Positions 33,432 to 40,524 of a stretch of 41,319 nucleotides of DNA are shown here, piece after piece. The translations under genes and the position numbers were made by a program. The notes below the pieces were generated by a model. It did no database searches. It saw nothing but the letters and a program-made list of their open reading frames with translations, and was not told the origin of the DNA. The stretch is from Sphingobacteriaceae bacterium UBA2059 (GTDB lineage: Bacteria; Bacteroidota; Bacteroidia; Sphingobacteriales; Sphingobacteriaceae), in NCBI GenBank assembly GCA_002332615.1, contig DDAL01000007.1:1-41319 (forward strand), read 5' to 3'. How positions within the stretch are numbered: position 1 is the stretch's first letter; each line of letters opens with the position of its first letter.

Positions 33432-34331
33432 TTACTTTTTTTCAATTTTATCTCTTATAAACAGTTCTCGCGGAGGAATACTGGCAGGCAACAGCCCCGA
33501 TTTTAAAACGATCCGCTGACCTACCTCTCCGGCAAGAAATGAAGCTAAGCCCCAGCCAAGCCCCGATCCTCCCTGGCAATTTATTATAAATAAATCCCTG
33601 TATAAAGGATAAAGCCCCATAGCCAGGTTATCCTGACTAGGCTTATAATACCGATCGCTCCCCTGTTTTCCTGGAAGGTTCTTTACACCCATCACATTTA
33701 AACCTTCAACAAGACCAGCAAGCTCTTTGCCGGGCTGCCTGATCCAGTTTACACCTATAACACCGATTGCACCTAAATTATTGTGTACAAATTTAATTAC
33801 TTCTTCATTTGAATTAAGTGCATAAACCCCTTTAACGGGTAATACATTAACATCAGACAATCTCATCAGATATCGAACGGTGCTTGAGTTCGGATTATCG
33901 AAAACAAGTCGCCTGTTACCTTTGCCCTTCATTATATCGACAATCTCAGCAACTGATATTAGCGTATCAGCAGATCTTGAATTAATAATCAGCGCAATTG
34001 CGTCAATCGCAAATCTGTTAGTACGCACTTTAATATTCTTCTTCTCAAATACCTCAGCTTCCCTTGGCTTTAGTGTTCTCGACATAATAGCTACCTTTGC
34101 ACTGTCTGCCAAAAATGCATTTACCAGACTGATTTCTGGTTTGTAAACCAAATCGACATTCGCATTCGGATAAGTATTCTCAAATACATACGCCTCATCA
34201 TCTACAATAGGTGCAAAACTTTCGTCAACAAGCACTTTAATTTTGCCAGATGTTTCCGTTTGCTTATTGGAATTATCCTTGCAGCCAAACAGACCGGTGC
34301 ACAGAAGAAAACAAATCAGATAAACTCTCAT
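33432..34331 (-). CDS. PstS-like substrate-binding lipoprotein
   Basis: A 299-residue periplasmic-binding-protein fold (PBP-like, PstS family). A lipoprotein signal ends in the lipobox LFGC (C17), followed by a Ser/Asn/Thr-rich linker. Internal pieces such as VAIMSRTLKPREAEVF and RLVFDNPNSSTVRYLMRL are typical of PstS-like domains. No ABC permease or ATPase genes are nearby. It follows the small membrane protein by 7 bases and precedes the TPR gene by 2, in the exbB-exbD-exbD-tonB run. The ligand may be phosphate, but this is not shown. Confidence 0.82.
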   Translation of the reverse strand: MRVYLICFLLCTGLFGCKDNSNKQTETSGKIKVLVDESFAPIVDDEAYVFENTYPNANVDLVYKPEISLVNAFLADSAKVAIMSRTLKPREAEVFEKKNIKVRTNRFAIDAIALIINSRSADTLISVAEIVDIMKGKGNRRLVFDNPNSSTVRYLMRLSDVNVLPVKGVYALNSNEEVIKFVHNNLGAIGVIGVNWIRQPGKELAGLVEGLNVMGVKNLPGKQGSDRYYKPSQDNLAMGLYPLYRDLFIINCQGGSGLGWGLASFLAGEVGQRIVLKSGLLPASIPPRELFIRDKIEKK

Positions 34332-34338
34332 AGTTTAA

Positions 34339-34560
34339 TTAATATCGTCCGGTTTGTATAAGTTTTGCTAATCTTAAAAAAGAATACAGTATTAAAAAAC
34401 CTCCAAATGTATATCTATAGGTTTTGTCGAGGCTTAACGGAATATCATTCCAAAAAATAAGACCCAGTCCCAGGACCATATAGAAAATGAACATCGCAAA
34501 TCCCAAAACAAACAAAAATCGCCCGAAAGGCGATTTTTGAGGATCATTTCTATGATACAT
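34339..34560 (-). CDS. small two-helix membrane protein, function unknown
   Basis: A 73-residue protein with a basic N-terminus (MYHRNDPQKSPFGR), helices at about 14-36 and 44-66, and a short basic tail. I do not recognise a named family. It lies 4 bases after tonB and 7 before the PstS-like gene, so it is probably co-transcribed. Codons 8-16 form a strong terminator-like hairpin, so its mRNA may depend on translation to be read through. Confidence 0.65.
   Translation of the reverse strand: MYHRNDPQKSPFGRFLFVLGFAMFIFYMVLGLGLIFWNDIPLSLDKTYRYTFGGFLILYSFLRLAKLIQTGRY
34513..34539 (-). terminator. terminator-like hairpin inside the small membrane protein gene
   Basis: Perfect 11-bp stem, CAAAAATCGCC/GGCGATTTTTG, 5-base loop, with a T-rich tail (TTTTTGTTTGTTTTG) on the minus strand. 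It covers the codons for QKSPFGRFL. It could end part of the exbB-tonB transcripts here. Confidence 0.65.
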
Positions 34561-34564
34561 TATA

Positions 34565-35401
34565 TTATTGTACTTCTAAGTTCAGTTTTATAGGTAATGT
34601 ATACTGCACCCGCACCGGACGTCCGTTTTGAATACCAGGCTTCCACTTAGGAGACTTTTTAAGAACACGCACAGCTTCGTCGCCGGTACCCATACCTAGA
34701 TCTCTGAGAACTTTTATATCTGTCAGACTACCGTCTTTTTCAACCACAAAGCTCATAATAACAGATCCGGATACTCCTTGCTCCCGAGCGGCAGCAGGGT
34801 AGTTATAGGTCTTACCAACATAACTGTAGAACTTCGCAACGCCTCCCGGAAAATCCGGCATTTGCTCAATACTTGTAAAGTCATACACCTTGGTATCTTC
34901 TTCTACAACCGCAGCCTTAGTAGGAGGAGCTTCACCCACCGGCTCATCAATTCTGATGGTCGCGTTAGGATCGCCCTTTATACTCTTCTGACCAGGATCC
35001 GCAACTTTAAGTTCTTCGACGGTCGGAGGCTCTTCATCGCGCACCTTTTCAGCGGGAACAACTACCGGAGGAGGAAACCTTACCTGGTCTACCTTTGGTT
35101 TCGGAGGTTCCGCAGCTGGTGGCGGCGGAGGCGCCTGCTCGTCTACAGGAGGAGGAGGCGTAAGAACCACTTCCGTAGAAATTACTCTTTCTGATTCCGT
35201 ATCTTCAGGGCTCATGCCTTTTATAGCTTTCAGTATAAGTGGCGTACTAATTGCCAGGCTAAAGAATACAACCCCTATCAATAAAGCCTTATTGGTAGTT
35301 TTGTTATTATTCTTACGAAGCTGGTAAGCGCCATAAGCTTGATTCCTGCCGCTAAAAACAACATCAATCCACCCTGATCTGTATATATCCAGTTTTGCCA
35401 T
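34565..35401 (-). CDS. tonB: energy transducer TonB
   Basis: A 278-residue TonB protein. It has a cytoplasmic N-terminus (VVFSGRNQAYGAYQLRKN), a membrane helix (about 38-60), a Pro-rich periplasmic spacer (82-120, PPPPPVDE and APPPPPAAEPP), and the C-terminal domain (about 183-278) with MPDFPGG, YPAAAREQGVSGSV and VQYTLPIKL, which contacts the TonB box of outer-membrane receptors. It uses proton motive force relayed by ExbB/ExbD. It follows the 180-residue ExbD gene by 20 bases. Confidence 0.93.
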   Translation of the reverse strand: MAKLDIYRSGWIDVVFSGRNQAYGAYQLRKNNNKTTNKALLIGVVFFSLAISTPLILKAIKGMSPEDTESERVISTEVVLTPPPPVDEQAPPPPPAAEPPKPKVDQVRFPPPVVVPAEKVRDEEPPTVEELKVADPGQKSIKGDPNATIRIDEPVGEAPPTKAAVVEEDTKVYDFTSIEQMPDFPGGVAKFYSYVGKTYNYPAAAREQGVSGSVIMSFVVEKDGSLTDIKVLRDLGMGTGDEAVRVLKKSPKWKPGIQNGRPVRVQYTLPIKLNLEVQ

Positions 35402-35421
35402 AATCTTTATTTTTTGATGGA

Positions 35422-35964
35422 TTAATAAATAGCGTCTCTTTTCAACAATTGAATGTCAGGATCAGAGATATCAACAATTGCATAAGACTGAATATTAGCT
35501 ATTTTCATCTCATCCAATATGTCAACCAGGTTCTTGTAATTTGATTTATCGCTGGGTTTAATCAGCACAATCATATCCTTACCAGTCGCTCCTTTTATCT
35601 TTTTATTCTCCTCAATCAGCGCTTTCCTGATGCCATTCTTACCATAACCTTCTACAGTCGGAGCACTTTTCGGATTGTCAACCAACCCTATATACCACTC
35701 TACCCTGTCCTTATTACCAAGAAGCACAGTCATGGTACGTGTATCAGCTACATCAAGCTGTGCCTCTTTGTTATTTACATCTTTGTCCGGCATGGCCAAG
35801 TCCATCGCTTGCGGTTTTGCAAGCGTGGTCGTCAACATAAAGAAGGTAATTAAAAGGAACATCAAGTCAACCATCGGGGTCATATCAACCCTCGCATTCT
35901 GCTTTTTACTCCTTATTTTACCACCCTTTTTGTCGCCACCGCCAGAGCTATCTAATTCTGCCAT
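35422..35964 (-). CDS. ExbD/TolR-family protein (first copy upstream of tonB)
   Basis: A 180-residue biopolymer-transport protein. A basic N-terminus precedes MVDLMFLLITFFML, where D33 is the proton-carrying Asp in the single membrane helix (about 29-47); the periplasmic domain follows and ends in YAIVDISDPDIQLLKR. It works with ExbB to drive TonB. Two ExbD genes in a row, this and the 206-residue copy, are common in Bacteroidota and may form a mixed complex. Confidence 0.9.
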   Translation of the reverse strand: MAELDSSGGGDKKGGKIRSKKQNARVDMTPMVDLMFLLITFFMLTTTLAKPQAMDLAMPDKDVNNKEAQLDVADTRTMTVLLGNKDRVEWYIGLVDNPKSAPTVEGYGKNGIRKALIEENKKIKGATGKDMIVLIKPSDKSNYKNLVDILDEMKIANIQSYAIVDISDPDIQLLKRDAIY

Positions 35965-35986
35965 TTTCTTCTATTTTAAATATTAC

Positions 35987-36607
35987 TTAGTCTTGAGCTT
36001 CAAGAGAAGTAATCAAACTAAACTTATTTACCTTTTGTCTCTGAAGGATATCAATAACCCTCTTAACCATAGGATACTCTTCTTTTGCATCAGCTTTGAT
36101 CGATACACGCATTGCCGCATCATTCAATTCCTTTGTTGCAACCCGCGCCTGGTATACCCACTCATGCAACTGAGAGGGAGCACCATTTACAGAATCAAGA
36201 GGGATACCCGGCTGAAGACCCTCCTGGTTTCTCTTTTCACCAGATAAGGCAATAAGCTGCTTTAACTGACCGATAGGCATTCCAAAGCTTTCAATAAGCG
36301 AAAAACGTTTCTTCTCTTCCTCTGTGAACTGAATATTATAACGCTCGCCCATTTTCTCCAGCATCTTTATCCTTACAGGCTGTCCCTTTATTCCAAAGAA
36401 AACCTTTCCATGTCCAACAGTTATTGTAGCAATATCTGTTTCAGGAAGCTTAACTTTTACAGTTGAAGAAGGAGTATCCACAATCAAAGGCTCAGGTTGA
36501 CGGGCAGTTGCTGTTAATATAAAGAAGGTTAACAACAAGGAAGCCACATCGCACATCGCAGTCATATCAACCAGCGTACTCTTTCTAGGTACTTTTACTT
36601 TAGGCAT
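35987..36607 (-). CDS. ExbD/TolR-family protein (long copy)
   Basis: A 206-residue ExbD/TolR protein. The membrane helix is MCDVASLLLTFFILT with D20 as the proton-carrying Asp. The periplasmic part is longer than in classic ExbD (about 140 residues); the extra piece, roughly 75-135, includes QLKQLIALSGEKRN and reads as helical. The C-terminal MVKRVIDILQRQKVNKFSLIT is standard. It follows exbB by 83 bases, a gap holding a hairpin that may lower its level relative to ExbB. Confidence 0.88.
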   Translation of the reverse strand: MPKVKVPRKSTLVDMTAMCDVASLLLTFFILTATARQPEPLIVDTPSSTVKVKLPETDIATITVGHGKVFFGIKGQPVRIKMLEKMGERYNIQFTEEEKKRFSLIESFGMPIGQLKQLIALSGEKRNQEGLQPGIPLDSVNGAPSQLHEWVYQARVATKELNDAAMRVSIKADAKEEYPMVKRVIDILQRQKVNKFSLITSLEAQD

Positions 36608-36658
36608 CTTTCTTTTTTATAATGATTCCTTAGTCATTTAATTAATGATGAAAACAGC

Positions 36659-36683
36659 TGGGAAATTCCATAAGAACTTCCCA
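36659..36683 (-). promoter_or_regulatory. hairpin between exbB and the first exbD gene
   Basis: About 10-bp stem, TGGGAAGTTC with GGAATTTCCCA including one G-T pair, loop TTATG, 8 bases after the exbB stop. On the minus strand it is followed by GCTGTTTTCAT, a poor T-run, so it may cause partial termination or protect the exbB end of the mRNA. Confidence 0.45.
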
Positions 36684-36690
36684 ACTATTT

Positions 36691-37527
36691 TTAAACTGTA
36701 GTCTTGTGGGTACTTGCGTAGGTTTGTACAATCGAGAAACCTGCTTCATCAATTGAATAAGTTAACTTATCAATCTTAGAAGTGAAGATATTGTACATGA
36801 TAATTGCAAGAGTAGAGGTTGCAATACCAGTTGCAGTATTGATCAAGGCCTCAGAAATACCGTTTGCAAGCTGAGCCTGGTCAGGAGCACCAGAAGTTGC
36901 CAAGGCACTAAATGATTTAATCATACCGGTCACTGTACCTAGCAGACCCATCAACGTACCTGTAGATACTAAGGTTGCAATAATTGTAAGGTTTTGCTCA
37001 AGCATAGGCATTTCCAATGCTGTAGCTTCCTCAATGTCTTTTTGAATAGCCAGAGAAGACTGATCAATATCCAATGTATCATCAGCAGATACTTCTTTGT
37101 ATTTCTTAAGACCCGATTTAATAACGTTTGCTACAGAACCTTTTTGCTTGTCGCATTCTACAATTGCAGTATCAATTTGCCCTTGAGACAACATTGCCTG
37201 AATTTTTTTAACAAACAACTCAACATTGCCCACTCCGGAAGCTTTAGAGATAACAAAGAAACGTTCAATAGAAAATACAATTACCATCAAAAACATACCC
37301 ATAAGAACAGGTACTACATATCCTCCCTTGTAAACCATACCAAAATAGTTACCAGGTATCGGGTGTCCGTTTTCAGGATCGCCACCTTCAAAGTTCCCAG
37401 GGCTACCCATTACATATTTCCATAGAAGAGCAGCGATGATAATACAAATAATAATAGTTGCACTTGCAAAAAAATTAGACCCAGAGCTTTCTTTCTTCGC
37501 TGTTGTTGGTTTTGGTGCGGTTGCCAT
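36691..37527 (-). CDS. exbB: MotA/TolQ/ExbB proton-channel protein
   Basis: A 278-residue inner-membrane protein. An N-terminal helix (about 22-40) is followed by a short periplasmic piece (GSPGNFEGGDPENG), a second helix (about 70-90), a cytoplasmic region, then two helices of the MotA/TolQ/ExbB domain with TLMGLLGTVTGMIKSF and EALINTATGIATSTLAII, the pore-lining signature. It is the first gene of the ExbB-ExbD-ExbD-TonB run. The N-terminal helix and spacer are longer than in E. coli ExbB (about 244 residues). Confidence 0.9.
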   Translation of the reverse strand: MATAPKPTTAKKESSGSNFFASATIIICIIIAALLWKYVMGSPGNFEGGDPENGHPIPGNYFGMVYKGGYVVPVLMGMFLMVIVFSIERFFVISKASGVGNVELFVKKIQAMLSQGQIDTAIVECDKQKGSVANVIKSGLKKYKEVSADDTLDIDQSSLAIQKDIEEATALEMPMLEQNLTIIATLVSTGTLMGLLGTVTGMIKSFSALATSGAPDQAQLANGISEALINTATGIATSTLAIIMYNIFTSKIDKLTYSIDEAGFSIVQTYASTHKTTV

Positions 37528-37608
37528 TTTTTTTAAAATTTAGTTTTTAGTTTTAATTTAAATATTAATTGTTGCTACGTATTTGCAATAATACATTAAA
37601 AAAACAAA

Positions 37609-37618
37609 GTTCATGAAC
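37609..37618. promoter_or_regulatory. palindrome upstream of exbB
   Basis: Perfect 10-base palindrome GTTCATGAAC in the 235-base gap before exbB, overlapping a GAACTTTG box (7 of 8 match to TAnnTTTG on the minus strand). It is a candidate operator, but short. The rest of the gap is AT-rich, without a gene. Confidence 0.25.
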
Positions 37619-37735
37619 GTTTCATAATATGATCTTAATCACAGTTCAAACTCATTTTTTTTGGACCAGCTTTGCTTAACCCTCTTTACATCTTAGGGTA
37701 CATTTTACAATAAAAATCATTTTTTTCTTTAAATG

Positions 37736-37743
37736 CAAATCTA
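37736..37743 (-). promoter_or_regulatory. TAGATTTG -7 box upstream of exbB
   Basis: Exact TAnnTTTG match on the minus strand, 20 bases after the SUI1 stop. If used, the exbB leader would be about 200 bases; the box nearer the palindrome would give a shorter one. Confidence 0.4.
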
Positions 37744-37762
37744 TACCCAATTTAATTCCAGG

Positions 37763-38104
37763 CTATCCACCTGCCTTTTTTACTTTATAACCTTCGTTTA
37801 ACAGCCTGTTAAATACCTTTTCCCTTACATCGCCTTGTATCAGTATCTCTCCGTCTTTCACAGATCCTCCTGTACCACAAAATTGCTTTAGTGTTCTGCC
37901 CAGTTTATCGATATCCGAAGCCGAACCTTTAAAGCCCACAACAGCAGTAACTACTTTTCCACCTCGCTTCCTGTCCAGCATAATTCTCAGATCCTGCTGC
38001 CCGGGTAAAAGGGTAACCTGCTCCTCCTCCTGCTCGTAAGTATAGTTATATTCAGGGTCGGTTGAATAAACAACCCCCTGTAAGTTATCTTTCTTTTTAG
38101 CCAT
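37763..38104 (-). CDS. SUI1/YciH-family translation initiation factor homologue
   Basis: A 113-residue homologue of eukaryotic eIF1. The SUI1 domain lies at about 38-110: LDRKRGGKVVTAVVGF (with RKRGGK at 45-50) and CGTGGSVKDGEILIQGD (GTGGSVKDG at 77-85). Bacterial YciH proteins act in fidelity of initiation or under stress. It follows the lipid kinase gene by 10 bases and is probably in its transcript. Confidence 0.92.
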   Translation of the reverse strand: MAKKKDNLQGVVYSTDPEYNYTYEQEEEQVTLLPGQQDLRIMLDRKRGGKVVTAVVGFKGSASDIDKLGRTLKQFCGTGGSVKDGEILIQGDVREKVFNRLLNEGYKVKKAGG

Positions 38105-38114
38105 TTAAACACGC

Positions 38115-38990
38115 CTAATATAACACAGAAAGTGAAGAAGGTTTTATTAAAATAGAAATTTCCTTTTCTGTCAATTGTGGTTCGCCATCCAGATGAACAA
38201 TGTTTCTACGTTCTGTCTTAATACGTATATTTTTTCCTTTTATTATCTCAAGATACTTCGACTGGTCTGAAGTTTTCGTAAACATCCTGATTCCCAGCAC
38301 ACTGAACAGGTATAGAGGAAAAGGTTTTATAATACAAACGTCCAGAACCCCATCATTAAGTAAAGCACCCGGTGCAATATGTGCATTGTTACCATATTGA
38401 GACGAATTAGCAATACTGATCATGAAAGCCTTTTTTGAAAAACTTTTATCGTCTATAACCAAGCTGTACACTGAAGGCTTATACGTCGTTATTTCATTAA
38501 AAGCAGTGCGTATATAACCAATAAGGCCCCTCGACTTCAAGTCAGCAAACTTGTAACTAATCTGCGCGTCAAATCCCAGGCCGGCCATATTAAAAAACTT
38601 CATATCGTTTAAAACACCTGTATCAATTTTAATTATCCGCCCCCCTAATATCGTTTGCAGCGCCTTCCCCGCATCCAAAGGTATTTTAAGAGAAAGAGCC
38701 AGCCCGTTACCCGAGCCTCTGGGCACAATTCCCATCGCTACCTTAGTTCCCTCTAAAGCCGACGCCACCTCGTTTATAGTACCATCACCACCCACAGCAA
38801 CCACTACATCTGCCTCGTTATCACTTACCGCCTTTTCCGCAATAGCATTCGCATGTCCCTTATACTTAGTAAAGAAATACTGTACATCATGTACCTTCTC
38901 ATCAAAATGCTTCCTCGCTATATCTGGGAAATCTTTTTTCTCCTTACCACCTGATATAGGATTAATTACAAATATTATTCTCTTTTTCAA
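38115..38990 (-). CDS. YegS/DAGK-family lipid kinase
   Basis: A 291-residue kinase of the diacylglycerol/YegS catalytic domain. NPISGGK (10-16), VGGDGTINEV (66-75) and VPRGSGNGLA (89-98) form the nucleotide site, and HLDGEP lies near 270. The lipid substrate is not known. No ATG is found in frame; the frame upstream of residue 1 reaches a stop five codons away, so it starts with TTG at 38990. A TATTTTTG box (39017-39024) is about 26 bases upstream. It is divergent from metK. Confidence 0.88.
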   Translation of the reverse strand: MKKRIIFVINPISGGKEKKDFPDIARKHFDEKVHDVQYFFTKYKGHANAIAEKAVSDNEADVVVAVGGDGTINEVASALEGTKVAMGIVPRGSGNGLALSLKIPLDAGKALQTILGGRIIKIDTGVLNDMKFFNMAGLGFDAQISYKFADLKSRGLIGYIRTAFNEITTYKPSVYSLVIDDKSFSKKAFMISIANSSQYGNNAHIAPGALLNDGVLDVCIIKPFPLYLFSVLGIRMFTKTSDQSKYLEIIKGKNIRIKTERRNIVHLDGEPQLTEKEISILIKPSSLSVLY

Positions 38991-39016
38991 ACACTTACAG
39001 CTTTATCTAACCGCCG

Positions 39017-39024
39017 CAAAAATA
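39017..39024 (-). promoter_or_regulatory. TATTTTTG -7 box of the lipid kinase gene
   Basis: Exact TAnnTTTG match on the minus strand, 26 bases before the TTG start. It supports the non-ATG start by placing a promoter just upstream. Confidence 0.5.
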
Positions 39025-39055
39025 GGCTTAAATTCGTTATTTTATAAAATTTACC

Positions 39056-39063
39056 TACATTTG
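39056..39063 (+). promoter_or_regulatory. TACATTTG -7 box of metK
   Basis: Exact TAnnTTTG match on the plus strand, divergent from the lipid-kinase box 32 bases away. It implies a metK leader of about 145 bases. A TTCG at 39033-39036 lies near the -33 position. Confidence 0.55.
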
Positions 39064-39214
39064 GGTGTACTTAGTGGACTGATTTGCTTGAATCCAATAT
39101 AAACAGGATAAGATTGCAACCACGTAAAAAAAAGCCTAACACATGCTTGCTTTTACCCAGCTGCAATTCGAGCTTTCACCTCCTGAAAGTACGTAAAACC
39201 GTAAAACAAAAGAT
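39064..39214 (+). promoter_or_regulatory. structured metK leader, possible regulatory RNA
   Basis: Leader of about 150 bases. A long imperfect stem spans 39074-39123: GTGG/CCAC outside, then TTG/CAA, CTT/AAG and ATCC/GGAT. A second hairpin, 39124-39156, has arms GTAAAA...GC and GCTTTTAC. A third pairs CTTTC/GAAAG at about 39173-39188. Position before metK suggests a SAM-sensing element, and the CTGATTT and ATTGCAA pieces recall SAM-II, but the extra hairpin does not fit that class and I cannot confirm it. Confidence 0.4.
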
Positions 39215-40468
39215 ATGCCTTATTTATTTACATCCGAATCAGTTTCGGAAGGCCATCCTGATAAAGTTGCAGATCAGATATCGGATGCCCTTATTGATAA
39301 TTTCCTGGCCTGGGATCCAAACTCCAAGGTTGCCTGTGAAACTCTTGTCACAACCGGACAGGTAATTCTTGCCGGAGAAGTTAACTCAACCACCTATCTT
39401 GATGTACAGAAAATCGCACGGGAAGTTATCCGCAAAATCGGTTATACCCAGTCGGAGTACATGTTTGAAGCAAACTCTTGCGGCGTGCTTTCTGCGATTC
39501 ACGAGCAATCTGCCGATATCAATCAGGGGGTAGACCGTAAGCAAAAGCAGGAACAAGGTGCCGGAGACCAGGGGATGATGTTTGGTTACGCAACGCGTGA
39601 AACGTCCAACTTTATGCCATTGCCATTACAGCTGGCCCACGATATTCTTATAGAGCTGGCAGCGATACGCCGCGAAAATACCGATATCACCTATCTGCGT
39701 CCCGATGCGAAATCACAGGTTACGATAGAATACGATGACAATCATTGTCCGGTGCGTATAGACACTATTGTGGTTTCCGCTCAGCATGACGAGTTTGGCA
39801 CAGAAGAAGAAATGCAGAACAAAATCAAACAGGACATCGTCAATATTCTTATTCCCCGCATCAAGGCCAAGCTTGAACCCGCTATCCAAACTCTGTTCAA
39901 TGATCAGATAAAATATTTTGTAAACCCAACCGGTAAATTCGTTATCGGCGGCCCTCATGGAGATACAGGCCTCACGGGCCGTAAAATCATAGTAGATACC
40001 TATGGCGGCAAAGGCGCACACGGAGGAGGCGCCTTTTCGGGCAAGGATCCTTCAAAAGTAGACCGTTCTGCAGCCTATGCAACGCGGCACATAGCAAAAA
40101 ACATGGTTGCCGCAGGAGTTTGCAAAGAAATGCTTGTGCAGGTATCCTACGCTATAGGCGTAAAAGATCCAATGGGTATTTATGTAGACACCAATGGCAC
40201 CGCTTTGGTTGATATGACAGATGGCGAAATTGCCGAAAAAATCAGCACACTGTTTGACCTTACCCCTTACGGAATTGAGGAGCGTTTAAAACTCCGAAAT
40301 CCCATCTATTCTGAAACAGCAGCCTACGGCCACATGGGCAGAAAGAATGAGTTTGTAAAAAAAGAATTTGTTAGCGCTTCAGGCGAACGTAAAACAGTGG
40401 AAGTCGAACTGTTTACCTGGGAAAAGCTCGACTACGTGGACAAAATAAAACAAGCATTCAATATCTGA
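39215..40468 (+). CDS. metK: S-adenosylmethionine synthetase
   Basis: A 417-residue enzyme making SAM from methionine and ATP. ATP-binding GHPDKVADQISDA (13-25, with H14 and D16), GAGDQGMMFGYA (115-126) and GGGAFSGKDPSKVDRS (270-285) are the family signatures, with GPHGDTGLTGRK just before the last. Length is slightly above the usual 385-400. It supplies SAM to methyltransferases such as RsmE. A long structured leader precedes it. Confidence 0.97.
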   Translation: MPYLFTSESVSEGHPDKVADQISDALIDNFLAWDPNSKVACETLVTTGQVILAGEVNSTTYLDVQKIAREVIRKIGYTQSEYMFEANSCGVLSAIHEQSADINQGVDRKQKQEQGAGDQGMMFGYATRETSNFMPLPLQLAHDILIELAAIRRENTDITYLRPDAKSQVTIEYDDNHCPVRIDTIVVSAQHDEFGTEEEMQNKIKQDIVNILIPRIKAKLEPAIQTLFNDQIKYFVNPTGKFVIGGPHGDTGLTGRKIIVDTYGGKGAHGGGAFSGKDPSKVDRSAAYATRHIAKNMVAAGVCKEMLVQVSYAIGVKDPMGIYVDTNGTALVDMTDGEIAEKISTLFDLTPYGIEERLKLRNPIYSETAAYGHMGRKNEFVKKEFVSASGERKTVEVELFTWEKLDYVDKIKQAFNI

Positions 40469-40480
40469 AAAACCTGTCAT

Positions 40481-40515
40481 AAAGAGCCTCGGATGTAATA
40501 AGAGGCTCTTTAGTA
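40481..40515 (+). terminator. terminator after metK
   Basis: Perfect 10-bp stem, AAAGAGCCTC (40481-40490) with GAGGCTCTTT (40502-40511), 11-base loop; the T-run is short (CTCTTTAGT). It lies between metK and the acyltransferase gene and may be partial. Confidence 0.6.
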
Positions 40516-40524
40516 AAAACTATT

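Noticed and set aside
33432..34331. PstS as part of a standard phosphate ABC transporter
   Set aside because: No pstC, pstA, pstB or phoU in the window; the gene is embedded in the ExbB/ExbD/TonB run.
35675..36247. 190-residue plus-strand frame across the two ExbD genes
   Set aside because: Shadow frame; spans two real genes and their gap, with no start signal.
39074..39145. Firm call of a SAM-II riboswitch
   Set aside because: Only short pieces match; the inserted hairpin and missing GCTAAAAA tail do not fit the class as I know it.
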